DNA from: Planctomycetota bacterium
GTDB taxonomy: Bacteria > Planctomycetota > UBA1135 > UBA2386
Assembly: GCA_021776805.1 (NCBI GenBank)
Contig: JAJFFD010000129.1
Location: 1-64,000, forward strand
Reading direction: 5' to 3'
DNA: 64,000 bases
Shown here: in pieces, positions 37,060-46,391 of the stretch
Position numbering within the stretch: the first letter of the stretch is position 1
Layout of the letters: every line of letters starts with the position of its first letter
Position numbers and translations under genes: made by a program
Notes under the pieces: model-generated
Told to the model about the DNA's origin: nothing
Seen by the model: the letters and a program-made list of their open reading frames with translations, nothing else
Databases searched by the model: none

Positions 37060-38090
37060 GGCATGAAGGGTATCGCCGGTTTTTCATGAAGGCGCTCGAG
37101 GGCCGAATCGCCGGCAATCTGCTCTGGCGAGCGACCCGCTTTCTTTGCCAGCTCAAAGATCTCCTTGAGCATCTGGCCTATGTGCCGGATCCGTGTCTCC
37201 GGCGGAGGAGAACCATCGAGATGGGTGAGCGCACCGTGAATCAAGCCACCGGAGTTGATCACGAAATCCGGGGCATAAAGGATGCCCCTGCGAAAGAGTT
37301 CGATGCCGTGCTCAGGGCTTGCCAGCACGTTGTTGGCTGACCCGGCAATGGCCTTCGCCCGCATGGTCTGCAAGCTGAGGTCATGGATCACACCGCCCAG
37401 GGCACAGGGCGCAAATACGTCCGCTTCGACAGAGAGGATCTCCCCCGGCTCGACCAAGCTGGCGGAAAGGTCCTTGGCAGCCTTTTCTGCCAGATCCCAC
37501 TGCACATCGGTGATGCTCAGCTTCGCCCCCGCCTCTGCCAGGAGCCTGGCGATTTGCATGCCGACGCCACCGAGCCCCTGAATCGCCACGTGAACCTCAT
37601 CGAGCTTCGAGTGGCCGAGCTGCCTGGCGACCTCCTCGATCCCGGCGAAGACACCGAGGGCGGTCACTTCGGCGAGAGCCCCGCCCGAAGCTCGGGCCAC
37701 GTATTGAGTCTCCTCGCCGACCGTCTCCAGATCCGAGCCCTCAGTGCCCACGTCGGGGCCGGTGTAGTAACGACCGCCCATTTGCTGGACATGCTTCCCA
37801 AGCAGCCGGTAGGCCGCCTCCCGGTCCATGGCAGGATCATCGACGATGACAGCCTTGCCCCCGCCACCAGGCACCCCGGAGACTGCGCACTTGAGAGTCA
37901 TCGCCCGGGCTAGGCGCAAGGCGTCCTCGAGCCCTTCCACCGGGGATCGGTAGGTCCATCTCCGGATACCACCAAAGGCGGGGCCCAGACGAGTATCATG
38001 GATGGCGATAAAGGCCAGCACGGAATGGGCCTCATCACGAAGCACCTGGATCTGCTCAAAGTCCGAGATCAGAAATTCGTCGAGGTTCAC
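37056..38090 (-). CDS. Leucine dehydrogenase-type Glu/Leu/Phe/Val dehydrogenase
   Basis: 344 residues from a GTG at 38090. It matches leucine/phenylalanine dehydrogenases: IHDTRLGPAFGGIRRW near the N-terminus, the catalytic Lys in GVPGGGGKAVIVDDP (~75-90), the GPDVGTEGSDLETV loop (~113), the Rossmann motif GLGGVGMQIARLLAEAG (~175-190) and NVLASPEHG / GGLIHGALTHLDG near 255-300. These enzymes interconvert branched-chain amino acids and 2-oxo acids with NAD+. Open codons upstream to 38582 overlap the next promoter region and have no similarity. Coupled to the thioesterase gene, which suggests branched-chain amino acid or fatty acid metabolism. Confidence 0.92.
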   Translation of the reverse strand: MNLDEFLISDFEQIQVLRDEAHSVLAFIAIHDTRLGPAFGGIRRWTYRSPVEGLEDALRLARAMTLKCAVSGVPGGGGKAVIVDDPAMDREAAYRLLGKHVQQMGGRYYTGPDVGTEGSDLETVGEETQYVARASGGALAEVTALGVFAGIEEVARQLGHSKLDEVHVAIQGLGGVGMQIARLLAEAGAKLSITDVQWDLAEKAAKDLSASLVEPGEILSVEADVFAPCALGGVIHDLSLQTMRAKAIAGSANNVLASPEHGIELFRRGILYAPDFVINSGGLIHGALTHLDGSPPPETRIRHIGQMLKEIFELAKKAGRSPEQIAGDSALERLHEKPAIPFMP

Positions 38091-38222
38091 ATCAGCCGAC
38101 CCTGCAAACCTTTCTCGAGACCTTGCACAAGGCTGCCATGAGCGAGGATTACAACCTTCCGCTATGCTTGATTCCCGCAAATTCAGGGAAGGATCCCGAC
38201 GCCAACCCCTCCAAGGCACTTC

Positions 38223-39236
38223 ATGAGGTTCTATTACCTGCCCCTCGCCTCCCTCGCCCTGCTCAGCGCATGCGGCAGTGCTCCAGACCCGGTCTATGAC
38301 CCAAATGCGGCGGATCGTTTCCGTACGCAGGAAGCCAAGGCAGAGGAGCTGCGCAAGCGCCAAGAGGACTTTGATCGCGTCCTCCTGGATCTGGACAAGA
38401 GTCTCGACCAGTACTTCAGCGCCACCATGAACTCCGGCTTTCTCCGCGCGGATCGACTCAGCGATAGCCTGGAAAGGTTTATCCGCGAAAAGGTGGGGAA
38501 GAACTTCGATCAGCTGATCGCTCTCGCTGATGGCATGCAACAAGGCGAGATCGATCCGGTCGCCGCGGGAGTGTCGAGGCAATTGGCGAATCAGATGCAG
38601 ATTGCAGTCGGTAGCCTGCCGCGAAATCAGCAGATCGCCATGGCCGCCCTCGGGTTCAGCAACCGAGCCGAGGCTCTCGATCCACTCCTCAATGGTGCGG
38701 CGAGTAAGAACGAGAACATCGCCTGCAATGCGGTGCTTGGCCTGGCAATCCTCGGTGACCAGCGAACGCCGCCGGAAGTGATCGCCCGGGTCATGGACAA
38801 CGAGGGTTTTTCAGCCACGGTCCGAAGCAGCGCCGCATGGTCCCTACTCCAAATGGAAACCAAGGTTGTGGACTCGAAGCCCATCCAGATGGTTTGGGCA
38901 CGAGTGCTGGAAAGCCCAATCGACGACGACAGCCTCGATGGAATCCTGATCTCTGCTCTCCGCGGCGCAGGCCTGAGCAAGAACGGAGACCTGGTGCCAG
39001 AAGTGGCGAGGTATACCGCGCATCCGACCCCCCTGGTCCGGATGTGTGCTGCTATCGCCCTCGGGCGGCTGCAGGATCCATCGGTAGTAGAGGCTCTGTA
39101 TATCCTCATCGAACCATCTGAGCAGAACGCCAATGTGCGTCTTGCCGCCCGTAAGGCCCTGCAGGCGCTTGCCGGCGGCAACGACCGCGGATACGACGTG
39201 AAGGCGTGGCGCGAACTATTCGAGCGCGGCTCCTGA
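38223..39236 (+). CDS. Lipoprotein with HEAT-like repeats
   Basis: 337 residues starting with a lipoprotein signal (LALLSAC, Cys17). After a charged helical stretch (KAEELRKRQEDFDRVLLDLDKSL) come paired helices of HEAT/PBS type (NQQIAMAALGFSNRAEALDPLLNGA, ACNAVLGLAILGDQRTPPEVIARV, PLVRMCAAIALGRLQDPSVVEALYILIE). This suggests a protein-interaction scaffold in the envelope. No enzyme motif seen. The next gene starts 31 bases before this one ends, so the two form a unit. Confidence 0.8.
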   Translation: MRFYYLPLASLALLSACGSAPDPVYDPNAADRFRTQEAKAEELRKRQEDFDRVLLDLDKSLDQYFSATMNSGFLRADRLSDSLERFIREKVGKNFDQLIALADGMQQGEIDPVAAGVSRQLANQMQIAVGSLPRNQQIAMAALGFSNRAEALDPLLNGAASKNENIACNAVLGLAILGDQRTPPEVIARVMDNEGFSATVRSSAAWSLLQMETKVVDSKPIQMVWARVLESPIDDDSLDGILISALRGAGLSKNGDLVPEVARYTAHPTPLVRMCAAIALGRLQDPSVVEALYILIEPSEQNANVRLAARKALQALAGGNDRGYDVKAWRELFERGS

Positions 39237-40420
39237 ATCGCTCGGCGATTCTCTTGGCCCTGGTCTTGTCAGGCCTGCAAGCCTGCAGTGACGAAAGTGC
39301 AGCAGCAAGGGACCAGGATCCTGTTGGCAGAGAGGAGTCGGCACAGGAGATCATCGAGAAGATCTTGGCCCACTGTCACGGTCCCAGACGAGGTCAGCTA
39401 GGGAAGAGCAGCCTGCAACTGACCAATGAATCCGGATTCGCAGACCTTCTCAGCTACGCAGCCCCAGACAAGCTGCGGATCAGCGGACCCCAGGGCAAGC
39501 AGTCACTGGTTCGCGAGGACAAAGCCTGGGTCTGGCAAGGAAACGAAGACGCGAAGCAAGCGAGTGGGAGCGAACTCGAGAATCTGATCCTGCTACGCAA
39601 CCTGATCGGGCTGCTGTACCTCCAACCCCTCTCCAGTCCTGAAGGCTGGGAAAAGGCCGAGACTGGCAGCTTGGTCAAGCGCAGCGAGTCAGGTGGAACT
39701 TGGCGACTCGAGTACCAGGCCGACCTCTACGAGCCGACTCGCCTGCAAGGTCCAGGCGGAAGCGTGACCTTCCTCGCAAGCACGACTGGCAAGACCAGAA
39801 TTCCGACCAAGGCCGATCTTGCACCCCTAGGAACCTTTCAGGTCAAGGTCATGAGTGCCGGGCAGAACTTTCGCGCCGATCTCTTCGCGATCCCCTCGGA
39901 ACGAAGTGGCGACGGAACACAGCTGGTTCTTGGTCGAACGAGCAAGCCTCTGCAGCCGGAGTTCCAGGAGATCAGTGCACGGAAGCTACTGCTAATTGAA
40001 GACCCTGAGGACTGGGGACTTCGTCGTAAGAACTGCAACAGCATCGGCAGAATGCTGGCGGCCGCCGGGCAGTCAAACGCTGGCGACCCACTCTTCTTCC
40101 TCGAGCAGGGTCAAGAGCGCATGGCCGTCCCCTACAAAGCGGCTCGAGGTAAGGCGGGGCAAGCGGTCACCGCGGCAGAGGGCATGGAGGTTCGCGACCT
40201 GGGAGTGGAAACCGTCGCCGTCGTCTACGCTCCCGAGGGCGAGTTCTCTGAGCGGCTCCGACTTGGCAGGCAGATGCTGGAGGACTTCCTCGCTTCGAAC
40301 GGGATCCCGGCAGCGGGCCCCATGCGCATGGCCATCAACTTCTACAGCTCGATCGACCCAGCCGAGCCCGCGGCCAGAAACCAAATGCCTCTGCGCCTGG
40401 AGATCCCGGTCTCGCGCTGA
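39206..40420 (+). CDS. Putative lipoprotein with GyrI-like C-terminal region
   Basis: 404 residues from a GTG at 39206, overlapping the preceding lipoprotein gene. A lipobox is present (LSGLQAC, Cys27). Residues ~45-225 have a LolA-like feel (APDKLRISGPQGKQSLVREDKAWVWQG) but this is weak. The last ~110 residues (VETVAVVYAPEGEFSERLRLGRQMLEDFLASNG ... INFYSSIDP) resemble a GyrI/SOUL-type small-molecule binding fold. I do not recognise a named family with certainty. Starts further inside the frame are possible but would trim the signal peptide. Confidence 0.7.
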   Translation: MARTIRARLLNRSAILLALVLSGLQACSDESAAARDQDPVGREESAQEIIEKILAHCHGPRRGQLGKSSLQLTNESGFADLLSYAAPDKLRISGPQGKQSLVREDKAWVWQGNEDAKQASGSELENLILLRNLIGLLYLQPLSSPEGWEKAETGSLVKRSESGGTWRLEYQADLYEPTRLQGPGGSVTFLASTTGKTRIPTKADLAPLGTFQVKVMSAGQNFRADLFAIPSERSGDGTQLVLGRTSKPLQPEFQEISARKLLLIEDPEDWGLRRKNCNSIGRMLAAAGQSNAGDPLFFLEQGQERMAVPYKAARGKAGQAVTAAEGMEVRDLGVETVAVVYAPEGEFSERLRLGRQMLEDFLASNGIPAAGPMRMAINFYSSIDPAEPAARNQMPLRLEIPVSR

Positions 40421-40468
40421 GCGGGCCTCGCCGCGCGAGATCAATGGCCTTAGGCTCTCGCCTAGAAG

Positions 40469-41506
40469 ATGAGTTACCTCGCCTACCTACTGCCCATTCT
40501 CCTATGCCAGGTCTCAGCGGCACAGGATGCACAGGATGATCCCGCCAGGCAGGTTCGCGGCATGACCATCTCGACACCGGGAGGCGGTCGTGACTGGGCT
40601 TCCGACGCCACCGTCGAGAGCATGCGACAGATCAAGGCCCTGGGTGCGAACTGGGTCACCATCCATCCCTACGCAAGCATCAGCGACGGGAATGGTCGCA
40701 GCGGACTGCCGGAAGGCATGGTCCACTCCTGGTCCGAGCTCGATCCAGAGAACCCTCCCCAGTATCTCCTGCGGCCCATCCGTGAGGCTCATGCCCTGGG
40801 GTTGAAGATCCTGATCAAGCCGCATCTCGCCTACTGGGGCACCCGCTTCTCCTGGCGCGGAGAGATCGACTTTGACTCGAGCCAGTCCTACCGCCGCTTC
40901 TTCTCGAGCTATGCAGAGTGGATCGTGAAATTGGCGCGAGCCTGCAAGGAAGCGGATGCATTCGTGGTCGGCACAGAGCTGGACAAGACCATCGGCTACG
41001 AGACGGACTGGCGCAGAATCATCACCAAGATTCGCGCGGTCAACGACGGCCCTCTGACCTACGCCGCAAACTGGACCGACTTTGAGCGAGTGCCCTTCTG
41101 GGATGCCCTTGATGTGGTCGGAATTCAGGCCTACTTCCCTCTGACCGATGCGCCGACCAGCGATGCTGACACTCTGCGGCAGGCCTGGGACTCCAGGATG
41201 TCCAAGCTTCGCAAGTATGGAGAGCGCTTCAATCGCAACATCGTATTCACCGAGCTCGGCTACAATCGCAGCAGCCTGGCGCCGGTCCGACCATGGGAGT
41301 ACGAGAGCGAAGACGGTGCAGCGGCCCGAGCAATCCAGGAAGCCTGCTTACGTGCAGCCCTCGAGAGCATCGAAACCGAGGAGAGGGTTGTGGGATCCTT
41401 CCTTTGGAAGTGGTTCCCCGGGGAACGACGGCAACCGAGGAACTTCAACATGCAGGAGCCTCGGGTCATGCAGGTGATCTCCGAGACCTGGGCAGGACGG
41501 GACTGA
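40469..41506 (+). CDS. GH113-like TIM-barrel glycoside hydrolase, secreted
   Basis: 345 residues with a signal peptide (LPILLCQVSAAQ). The barrel carries signature pieces of GH113 / GTA-TIM-barrel proteins: MRQIKALGANWVTIHPYA (~52-70), LGLKILIKPHLAYWG (~111-125), the acid/base Glu in VVGTELDKTIGYE (~170) and the nucleophile Glu in IVFTELGYN (~255), ending with GSFLWKWFPG. GH113 enzymes are beta-mannanases; the substrate here is only inferred to be a beta-mannan-like or related polysaccharide. It follows the GyrI-like gene by 48 bases and is followed by a strong hairpin terminator. Confidence 0.82.
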   Translation: MSYLAYLLPILLCQVSAAQDAQDDPARQVRGMTISTPGGGRDWASDATVESMRQIKALGANWVTIHPYASISDGNGRSGLPEGMVHSWSELDPENPPQYLLRPIREAHALGLKILIKPHLAYWGTRFSWRGEIDFDSSQSYRRFFSSYAEWIVKLARACKEADAFVVGTELDKTIGYETDWRRIITKIRAVNDGPLTYAANWTDFERVPFWDALDVVGIQAYFPLTDAPTSDADTLRQAWDSRMSKLRKYGERFNRNIVFTELGYNRSSLAPVRPWEYESEDGAAARAIQEACLRAALESIETEERVVGSFLWKWFPGERRQPRNFNMQEPRVMQVISETWAGRD

Positions 41507-41660
41507 GGGCAAGCCCAAGACGGCTGACCGAAGCCGGTCCTCGACCGCTTTCGCTGAGAATCTGAGAAAGCGCATTCGATCGCTGTGCTACCGCCCCTTC
41601 CCTAATGGACTGACCTGTCTCTCTACAGGGACCTCCTCTCCCGAACTCCAGCACACCGGA

Positions 41661-41720
41661 GCCGGGTTATTTCTCGCCAGGCAATCCATCTCCGGATGGA
41701 TTGCCTTTATTTAACCCGGC
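41661..41720 (+). terminator. Intrinsic terminator with an outer clamping stem
   Basis: The inner hairpin has an 11-bp perfect stem (41680-41690 GGCAATCCATC with 41695-41705) and the tetraloop TCCG, followed by TTTATTT, a textbook rho-independent terminator for the glycoside hydrolase transcript. It is enclosed by a second perfect 9-bp inverted repeat, GCCGGGTTA (41661-41669) with TAACCCGGC (41712-41720), so the U-tract lies inside an outer stem. This could be simple termination or a switch affecting the ygiQ-like gene at 41788. Confidence 0.8.
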
Positions 41721-41787
41721 GGAGCCCTGAGCTGTCCTGCCAATGGCCCTGGTGGAGACGAACGCGCTGGCGTAAACCTTGGTGGGC

Positions 41788-43680
41788 ATGCCCTCTCCCA
41801 AGCCTCAACATCTGCCCATGAGCCGTGATGAGCTCGCGGCTCGCGGCTGGGATGAAGTGGATGTGGTCTTCGTCACCGGCGACGCCTACATCGACCACCC
41901 TTCCTTCGCCATGGCGCTCCTCGGACGAGTCCTGGAGGCCGATGGCTATCGGGTGGCCATTCTTTCCCAACCTGATTGGCAATCAGCAGCCGCCTTCCAG
42001 AGCCTCGGCAAACCTCGCCTCTTCTTTGCGGTGAGCGCCGGCAACATGGATTCGATGATCAACCACTACACGGCGAACAAGAAAAGGCGTGCGGAGGACG
42101 CCTATTCGCCAGGTGGAGAAGCCGGCAAGCGGCCGGACCGTGCCACGAACGTCTACGCCCAACGCTGCCGTGAAGCCTATTCGGATGTGCCCGTGATCGT
42201 AGGTGGCGTCGAGGCATCCTTGCGTCGACTCGCGCACTTTGACTACTGGTCGGAGAGCATACGCCCGAGCATTCTTGCCACCTGCAAGGCCGATCTCCTC
42301 GCCTTCGGCATGGGCGAGCAATCCATCCTCGAATTCGCCCGCCATCTGGACGCGGGTGCAGACATCAAGGATCTGCGCAATCTTCGCGGCGTCACCTATC
42401 TGCTTGGTCGCAACGAAGCTCTGCCCGAGCACGAGGGCGAGACAATCACCCTTCCCTCCCACGAGGAGATCAAGGAAAGCAAGCGCTCCTTCGCGGAGAT
42501 GACTCGCCGCTTTCATCACGAAACCAACCCCCACAATGGGCGTCGCCTTCTCCAGGCACATGGGGATCGCGTGCTCGTGATCAATCCGCCCACACTTCCC
42601 ATCGACGAAGAGGGGATGGATCGAATCTACGACCTGCCATACACGAGGCGACCACACCCGAGCTATCGAGATCCGATCCCTGCTCACCAGATGATCAAGG
42701 ATTCGATCACCATTATGCGTGGCTGCTTCGGTGGCTGCACATTCTGCTCCATCACCATGCATCAGGGCAGGATCATCCAGAGCAGGAGCCCCAAATCGAT
42801 TCAGGAGGAAGTGCGTCAGCTCGCCAAGGATCCGGACTTCAAGGGTCACGTCAGCGACATAGGTGGCCCAACTGCAAACATGTACCGGATGCGCTGCAGC
42901 AAGCCGGAGGTGGAAAAGATCTGCCGGCGGCAATCCTGCGTACATCCGAGCATTTGCAAACTCCTGGGCACGGATCACAGTGATTTGATCGGGATCATGC
43001 GTGCGACGCGGGGAGTTCCTGGAATCAAGTCGGTCAAGGTCGCCTCAGGCATCCGCATGGACCTGGCTGAGAAGTCGCCGGAATACATCGAGGAGATTGC
43101 CCACCACCACGTGGGAGGACATCTCAAGGTCGCTCCCGAGCACAGCAGCGAGCGAGTCCTCGAAATGATGAAGAAGCCAAGCTGCGCCTCTTATGAGCGA
43201 TTTGCCGAGAGCTTCACCAAGGCATCGGACAAGGCCGGGAAGGAGCAGTATCTGGTGCCGTACTTCATCGCCAGTCACCCCGGGAGTGCAGTCGAGGACA
43301 TGATCGAGCTAGCGGTGTTTCTGAAGAAACGCGGCTACCGCCCGCGGCAAGTGCAGGACTTCATTCCGGCACCGATGGATGTAGCCACCTGCATGTACTA
43401 CACAGGCCTGGATCCCAACACCATGCAGCCCGTGCAAACGGTGAAGAAGCTACGTGACCGCAAGGTTCAGCGCGCATTGATGCAGTTCTTCAAACCCGAG
43501 AACTACTTCACCGTGCGTGAGGCCCTGGAGACTTCAGGTCGCAAGGATCTGATCGGATCAGGTGAACACTGCCTCATCCCGGCGAAGGCGCCGAAAGAAG
43601 CCATGGACCTCAAGTCGAAGGGGCGACCTCTTGCCCGCAACAAGAAGGGCAAGACCGTCGGCTACCGCCCGCACCGCTAG
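41788..43680 (+). CDS. YgiQ-family radical SAM protein
   Basis: About 630 residues, the size of the YgiQ family. N-terminal domain: WDEVDVVFVTGDAYIDHPSFAMALLGRVLEADGYRVAIL, then VGGVEASLRRLAHFDYWS. The 4Fe-4S radical-SAM motif C-x3-C-x2-C is in RGCFGGCTFCSITMHQG near residue 315, and there are additional Cys residues (CRRQSCVHPSICKLL, near 385). The C-terminal segment FIPAPMDVATCMYYTGLDP is also canonical. The reaction is not established for this conserved family. I use ATG 41788 rather than a TTG nine bases earlier. Confidence 0.95.
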   Translation: MPSPKPQHLPMSRDELAARGWDEVDVVFVTGDAYIDHPSFAMALLGRVLEADGYRVAILSQPDWQSAAAFQSLGKPRLFFAVSAGNMDSMINHYTANKKRRAEDAYSPGGEAGKRPDRATNVYAQRCREAYSDVPVIVGGVEASLRRLAHFDYWSESIRPSILATCKADLLAFGMGEQSILEFARHLDAGADIKDLRNLRGVTYLLGRNEALPEHEGETITLPSHEEIKESKRSFAEMTRRFHHETNPHNGRRLLQAHGDRVLVINPPTLPIDEEGMDRIYDLPYTRRPHPSYRDPIPAHQMIKDSITIMRGCFGGCTFCSITMHQGRIIQSRSPKSIQEEVRQLAKDPDFKGHVSDIGGPTANMYRMRCSKPEVEKICRRQSCVHPSICKLLGTDHSDLIGIMRATRGVPGIKSVKVASGIRMDLAEKSPEYIEEIAHHHVGGHLKVAPEHSSERVLEMMKKPSCASYERFAESFTKASDKAGKEQYLVPYFIASHPGSAVEDMIELAVFLKKRGYRPRQVQDFIPAPMDVATCMYYTGLDPNTMQPVQTVKKLRDRKVQRALMQFFKPENYFTVREALETSGRKDLIGSGEHCLIPAKAPKEAMDLKSKGRPLARNKKGKTVGYRPHR

Positions 43681-44051
43681 CCGGCTTCTCGATTCTCGAG
43701 GATCTCGATGTCGTAGCCGTTCGGGTCCTTGATGAAGATGTACTTGCTCCGGTTCCCCGGCTTGCTCCGACGGTACCACCATCCCTGGGCCTCAACCTCG
43801 GTCACCAGCTTTTCGAGATCGGCGACAAAGAAGGCCAGGTGCCCGAATTGGTTGCCGAGCTCGTATTCGCTCTTGCCGTGGTTGTAGGTTAGCTCGATGT
43901 GGTACTGGGCATCCGCGTCGGCGAGAAAGACGAGCGTAGCCTCATCCCCGATTCGACTTCGCCTGACCTCATTCAAGCCGAGAAAGCCAAGATAGAACTC
44001 CAAGGACTCGTCCAAGTCCTTGACCCGGATCATCGTGTGGGCGAGTTTCAT
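43677..44051 (-). CDS. gloA: Lactoylglutathione lyase (glyoxalase I, VOC family)
   Basis: 124 residues with two beta-alpha-beta-beta-beta VOC modules. Candidate metal ligands are in the expected places: His5 (MKLAHTMIRV), Glu in YHIELTYN (~53), His in FGHLAFFV (~71) and Glu in YDIEILEN (~118). Converts methylglyoxal-glutathione hemithioacetal to S-lactoylglutathione in the cytoplasm; other VOC activities cannot be excluded by sequence alone. Converges on the YgiQ gene with a 4-base overlap and is divergent from pepA. Confidence 0.9.
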   Translation of the reverse strand: MKLAHTMIRVKDLDESLEFYLGFLGLNEVRRSRIGDEATLVFLADADAQYHIELTYNHGKSEYELGNQFGHLAFFVADLEKLVTEVEAQGWWYRRSKPGNRSKYIFIKDPNGYDIEILENREAG

Positions 44052-44080
44052 GCCTCCACCATAAAGAGGATGAGAAGACT

Positions 44081-45541
44081 GTGACCACGATCAACTTTGC
44101 CGGAAACGTCCAAGGGCTCCTGCGAGGAGCAGATGCCCTCCTGGTAGCCGCCCCCAAGTCAGCATTCAGCAAAGCTCGACTGGCAGGATTGCTAGATAGC
44201 AGCCTGTCAGCACAGCTGGTCAAGCTGGCAGGAGGGACGACCTCCGGCGACCTCGGCAACTGCGTAGGCAGCCTGGCGCAGGGCAAGCCCAGCCAACTCT
44301 ATGCCGGCCTGCTCCCGGAGAAGGTCTCCCGGCACAACTGCGCTGCCCGAGCGGAAAGTATCCGCCGCATTGTGATCCAAGCAGGTTTGGAGAAGCATGC
44401 GAACCCACGGGTGCTCTTGATCTTGGACGATAGCTCGCACTATCTGGCGGCGGCAAACTCGATCGCCAAGGCCATCCCTCTGTTCAGCATGAAATCAAGG
44501 GACAAGAGCAAGGCCAAGATCCAGGTGCTGGCCGTGGACAAGAAGGGCAAGGCGCAGTCGGCAAGCAAGATTATTCGCGATACGGTCAAGGCCACGCGAG
44601 AAGCTGCGCGACTGGTCGACGCGCCACCCACGGACATGAACCCTGAGGCCATGGTCCGGGAGGCGCGCAAGCTACTGCGTGGCATTCCCAATGTGAGCAT
44701 CTCCGAGATTCGCGGTGATGCCTTGCTCAAAGCGAAGCTCGGAGCGATTCACGCTGTCGGACGCACTGCCAAGAAGGCGCCGCGCTTGATGATCGCCAAG
44801 TACCGCCCGAGCGGAGCCAAGGGTGGCCACGTAGCCCTCGTCGGCAAGGGCATCACCTACGACACCGGCGGCCTGCACATCAAGATGCGCGGCTTCATGG
44901 AATCCATGAAGGGTGACATGGGCGGCGCTGCCGCCACCCTCGGTGCCTTCTACGTACTCGCAGCCTCAGGAATCAAGCGACCGATCAGTCTTTGCCTATG
45001 CCTTGCCGAGAACGCCATCGGAGCGAATGCCTACAAGCCAGATGACATCATCACCATGCACTCCGGCAAGACCGTTGAGATCAACAACACGGATGCGGAA
45101 GGCCGCCTGGTCCTGGGTGATGGTGTCAGCTATGCCGCGCGTGTCCTCAAGGCCGATACCATCATCGACGCAGCCACCCTCACCGGCGCGCAGATGGTCT
45201 CCACTGGCTACGTTCACTCGGCCATCGTCTGCAACGATGAGCGCCTGGAAAAGAGCACGGTCGCGGCGGGTCATGCCTCTGGCGACTTGGCCCATGCCAT
45301 GCTCTTCGCGCCCGAGCTCTACAAGGAAGAGTATGCCAGCTCAATAGCCGACATGCTGAACTCAGTCCTGCGTAGATCCAACGCACAGTCAAGCTGCGCA
45401 GCCCAGTTCGTCTACTGGCACATCGAGGACTGCAAGGTCCGCTGGTGCCATGTGGACATGGCAGGACCTTCGTGGATCAAGAACCGTGGCACAGGCTACG
45501 GAGTCGCGCTCCTCTCCGAGCTGGTTCGCAGCCTGCGCTGA
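44081..45541 (+). CDS. pepA: Leucyl aminopeptidase (M17)
   Basis: 486 residues from a GTG start. The C-terminal catalytic domain has the M17 motifs VGKGITYDTGGLHIKMRGFMESMKGDMGGA (metal-binding Lys/Asp near 257-280) and the signature NTDAEGRLVLGDG (~335-347), with VDAPPTDMNPEAM at the domain junction. It removes N-terminal amino acids from peptides using two metal ions; members are also DNA-binding in some bacteria. GAGG/GAGAAG purine runs precede the GTG. Only 7 bases separate its stop from the convergent EF-hand gene. Confidence 0.96.
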   Translation: MTTINFAGNVQGLLRGADALLVAAPKSAFSKARLAGLLDSSLSAQLVKLAGGTTSGDLGNCVGSLAQGKPSQLYAGLLPEKVSRHNCAARAESIRRIVIQAGLEKHANPRVLLILDDSSHYLAAANSIAKAIPLFSMKSRDKSKAKIQVLAVDKKGKAQSASKIIRDTVKATREAARLVDAPPTDMNPEAMVREARKLLRGIPNVSISEIRGDALLKAKLGAIHAVGRTAKKAPRLMIAKYRPSGAKGGHVALVGKGITYDTGGLHIKMRGFMESMKGDMGGAAATLGAFYVLAASGIKRPISLCLCLAENAIGANAYKPDDIITMHSGKTVEINNTDAEGRLVLGDGVSYAARVLKADTIIDAATLTGAQMVSTGYVHSAIVCNDERLEKSTVAAGHASGDLAHAMLFAPELYKEEYASSIADMLNSVLRRSNAQSSCAAQFVYWHIEDCKVRWCHVDMAGPSWIKNRGTGYGVALLSELVRSLR

Positions 45542-45548
45542 GAGGCAA

Positions 45549-46202
45549 TCAGCGCTTGCGGCGCTGTTGACGCCGATCCTTACGCAACTCGCGTCGTTCG
45601 CCACGCTTCTCAGCGCGTCCTTCGCGACGGTCCTGCCGATTCTCCTGGCGGCCTTCGCGGCGCTCCTGTCGATTCTCCTGGCGGTCCGATCGACGCTCCT
45701 GTCGAGCATCCTGACGATCCGATCGGCGCTCTTGTCGCGCATCCTGGTTCTCTCGCCAGTGCTTGCGTAGGCCGACCATCATCCTCGGACGGGCCTTGCG
45801 CCACTCCTGCCGCGAGATCTCCCCATCCTGGTTCAGATCCATCTTGGCCTTGGCCTTCTTGGCGAACTCGGGGTGCTTCTCCCGCACATCCTGCCAACGC
45901 GCGTAGCGCTCCTCACGGAACTCCTCTCGCTTCTCGCCGCGCTCTTCGCGACGCTCTTGTCGGGCATCCTGCCGATCACCGCGACGTTCCACCCGCTTCT
46001 CCTTTCGATCTCCGCGCCGCTCTTGGCGGTTCTCCTGCCGCTCCCTGCGGTTCTCTTGGCGGTTCTCCTGCCGCTCCTGGCGGTTCTCCTGTCGCTTCTC
46101 CTGGCGTTCTTGCCGCGGTATGCGGCGCTTCTCCTGGGCTTGCAAGCTGGTGATTACGACACAGGCGGAAAGGGCTACGGCGATGCTGGTGGCGAGTTTC
46201 AT
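45549..46202 (-). CDS. Secreted Arg/Gln/Glu-rich low-complexity protein with one EF-hand
   Basis: About 217 residues from ATG 46202 (ribosome site AGGAGAG 9 bases upstream; upstream codons to 46244 are unlikely). A signal peptide (MKLATSIAVALSACVVITSLQAQ) is followed by a ~70-residue stretch built from RQENRQER-like units, a short normal segment with one full 12-residue calcium loop (DLNQDGEISRQE, ~117-128), then another RQ-rich repeat stretch to the end. Strongly charged, probably disordered or helical when secreted. The EF-hand suggests calcium binding. The function is unknown. Confidence 0.85.
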   Translation of the reverse strand: MKLATSIAVALSACVVITSLQAQEKRRIPRQERQEKRQENRQERQENRQENRRERQENRQERRGDRKEKRVERRGDRQDARQERREERGEKREEFREERYARWQDVREKHPEFAKKAKAKMDLNQDGEISRQEWRKARPRMMVGLRKHWRENQDARQERRSDRQDARQERRSDRQENRQERREGRQENRQDRREGRAEKRGERRELRKDRRQQRRKR

Positions 46203-46391
46203 GGTGTGGCTCTCCTGTACGTTGCCACCACTTGATCGACGCACTCTGTCCAGATCCTGAGCAGCTCTCGACTCTGACCGGTGTTTTTCGCAGCCTTCTG
46301 GCCTCCTATTGAGACTCTCCCAGTCTTGGGCATCCCAGTCCCCGGTGACAGGGAGCGGTGAGCCACTGCCCTTCCCCTCAGGCCTCCGCTG

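Noticed and set aside
41983-42978. Long minus-strand open frame (331 codons)
   Set aside because: Antisense shadow of the YgiQ-like gene with its radical-SAM cysteines in the other direction.
45873-46235. Leucine-rich plus-strand frame that looks like a membrane protein
   Set aside because: It is the reverse complement of the Arg/Gln repeats (CTCCTG units read as Leu), not an independent gene.
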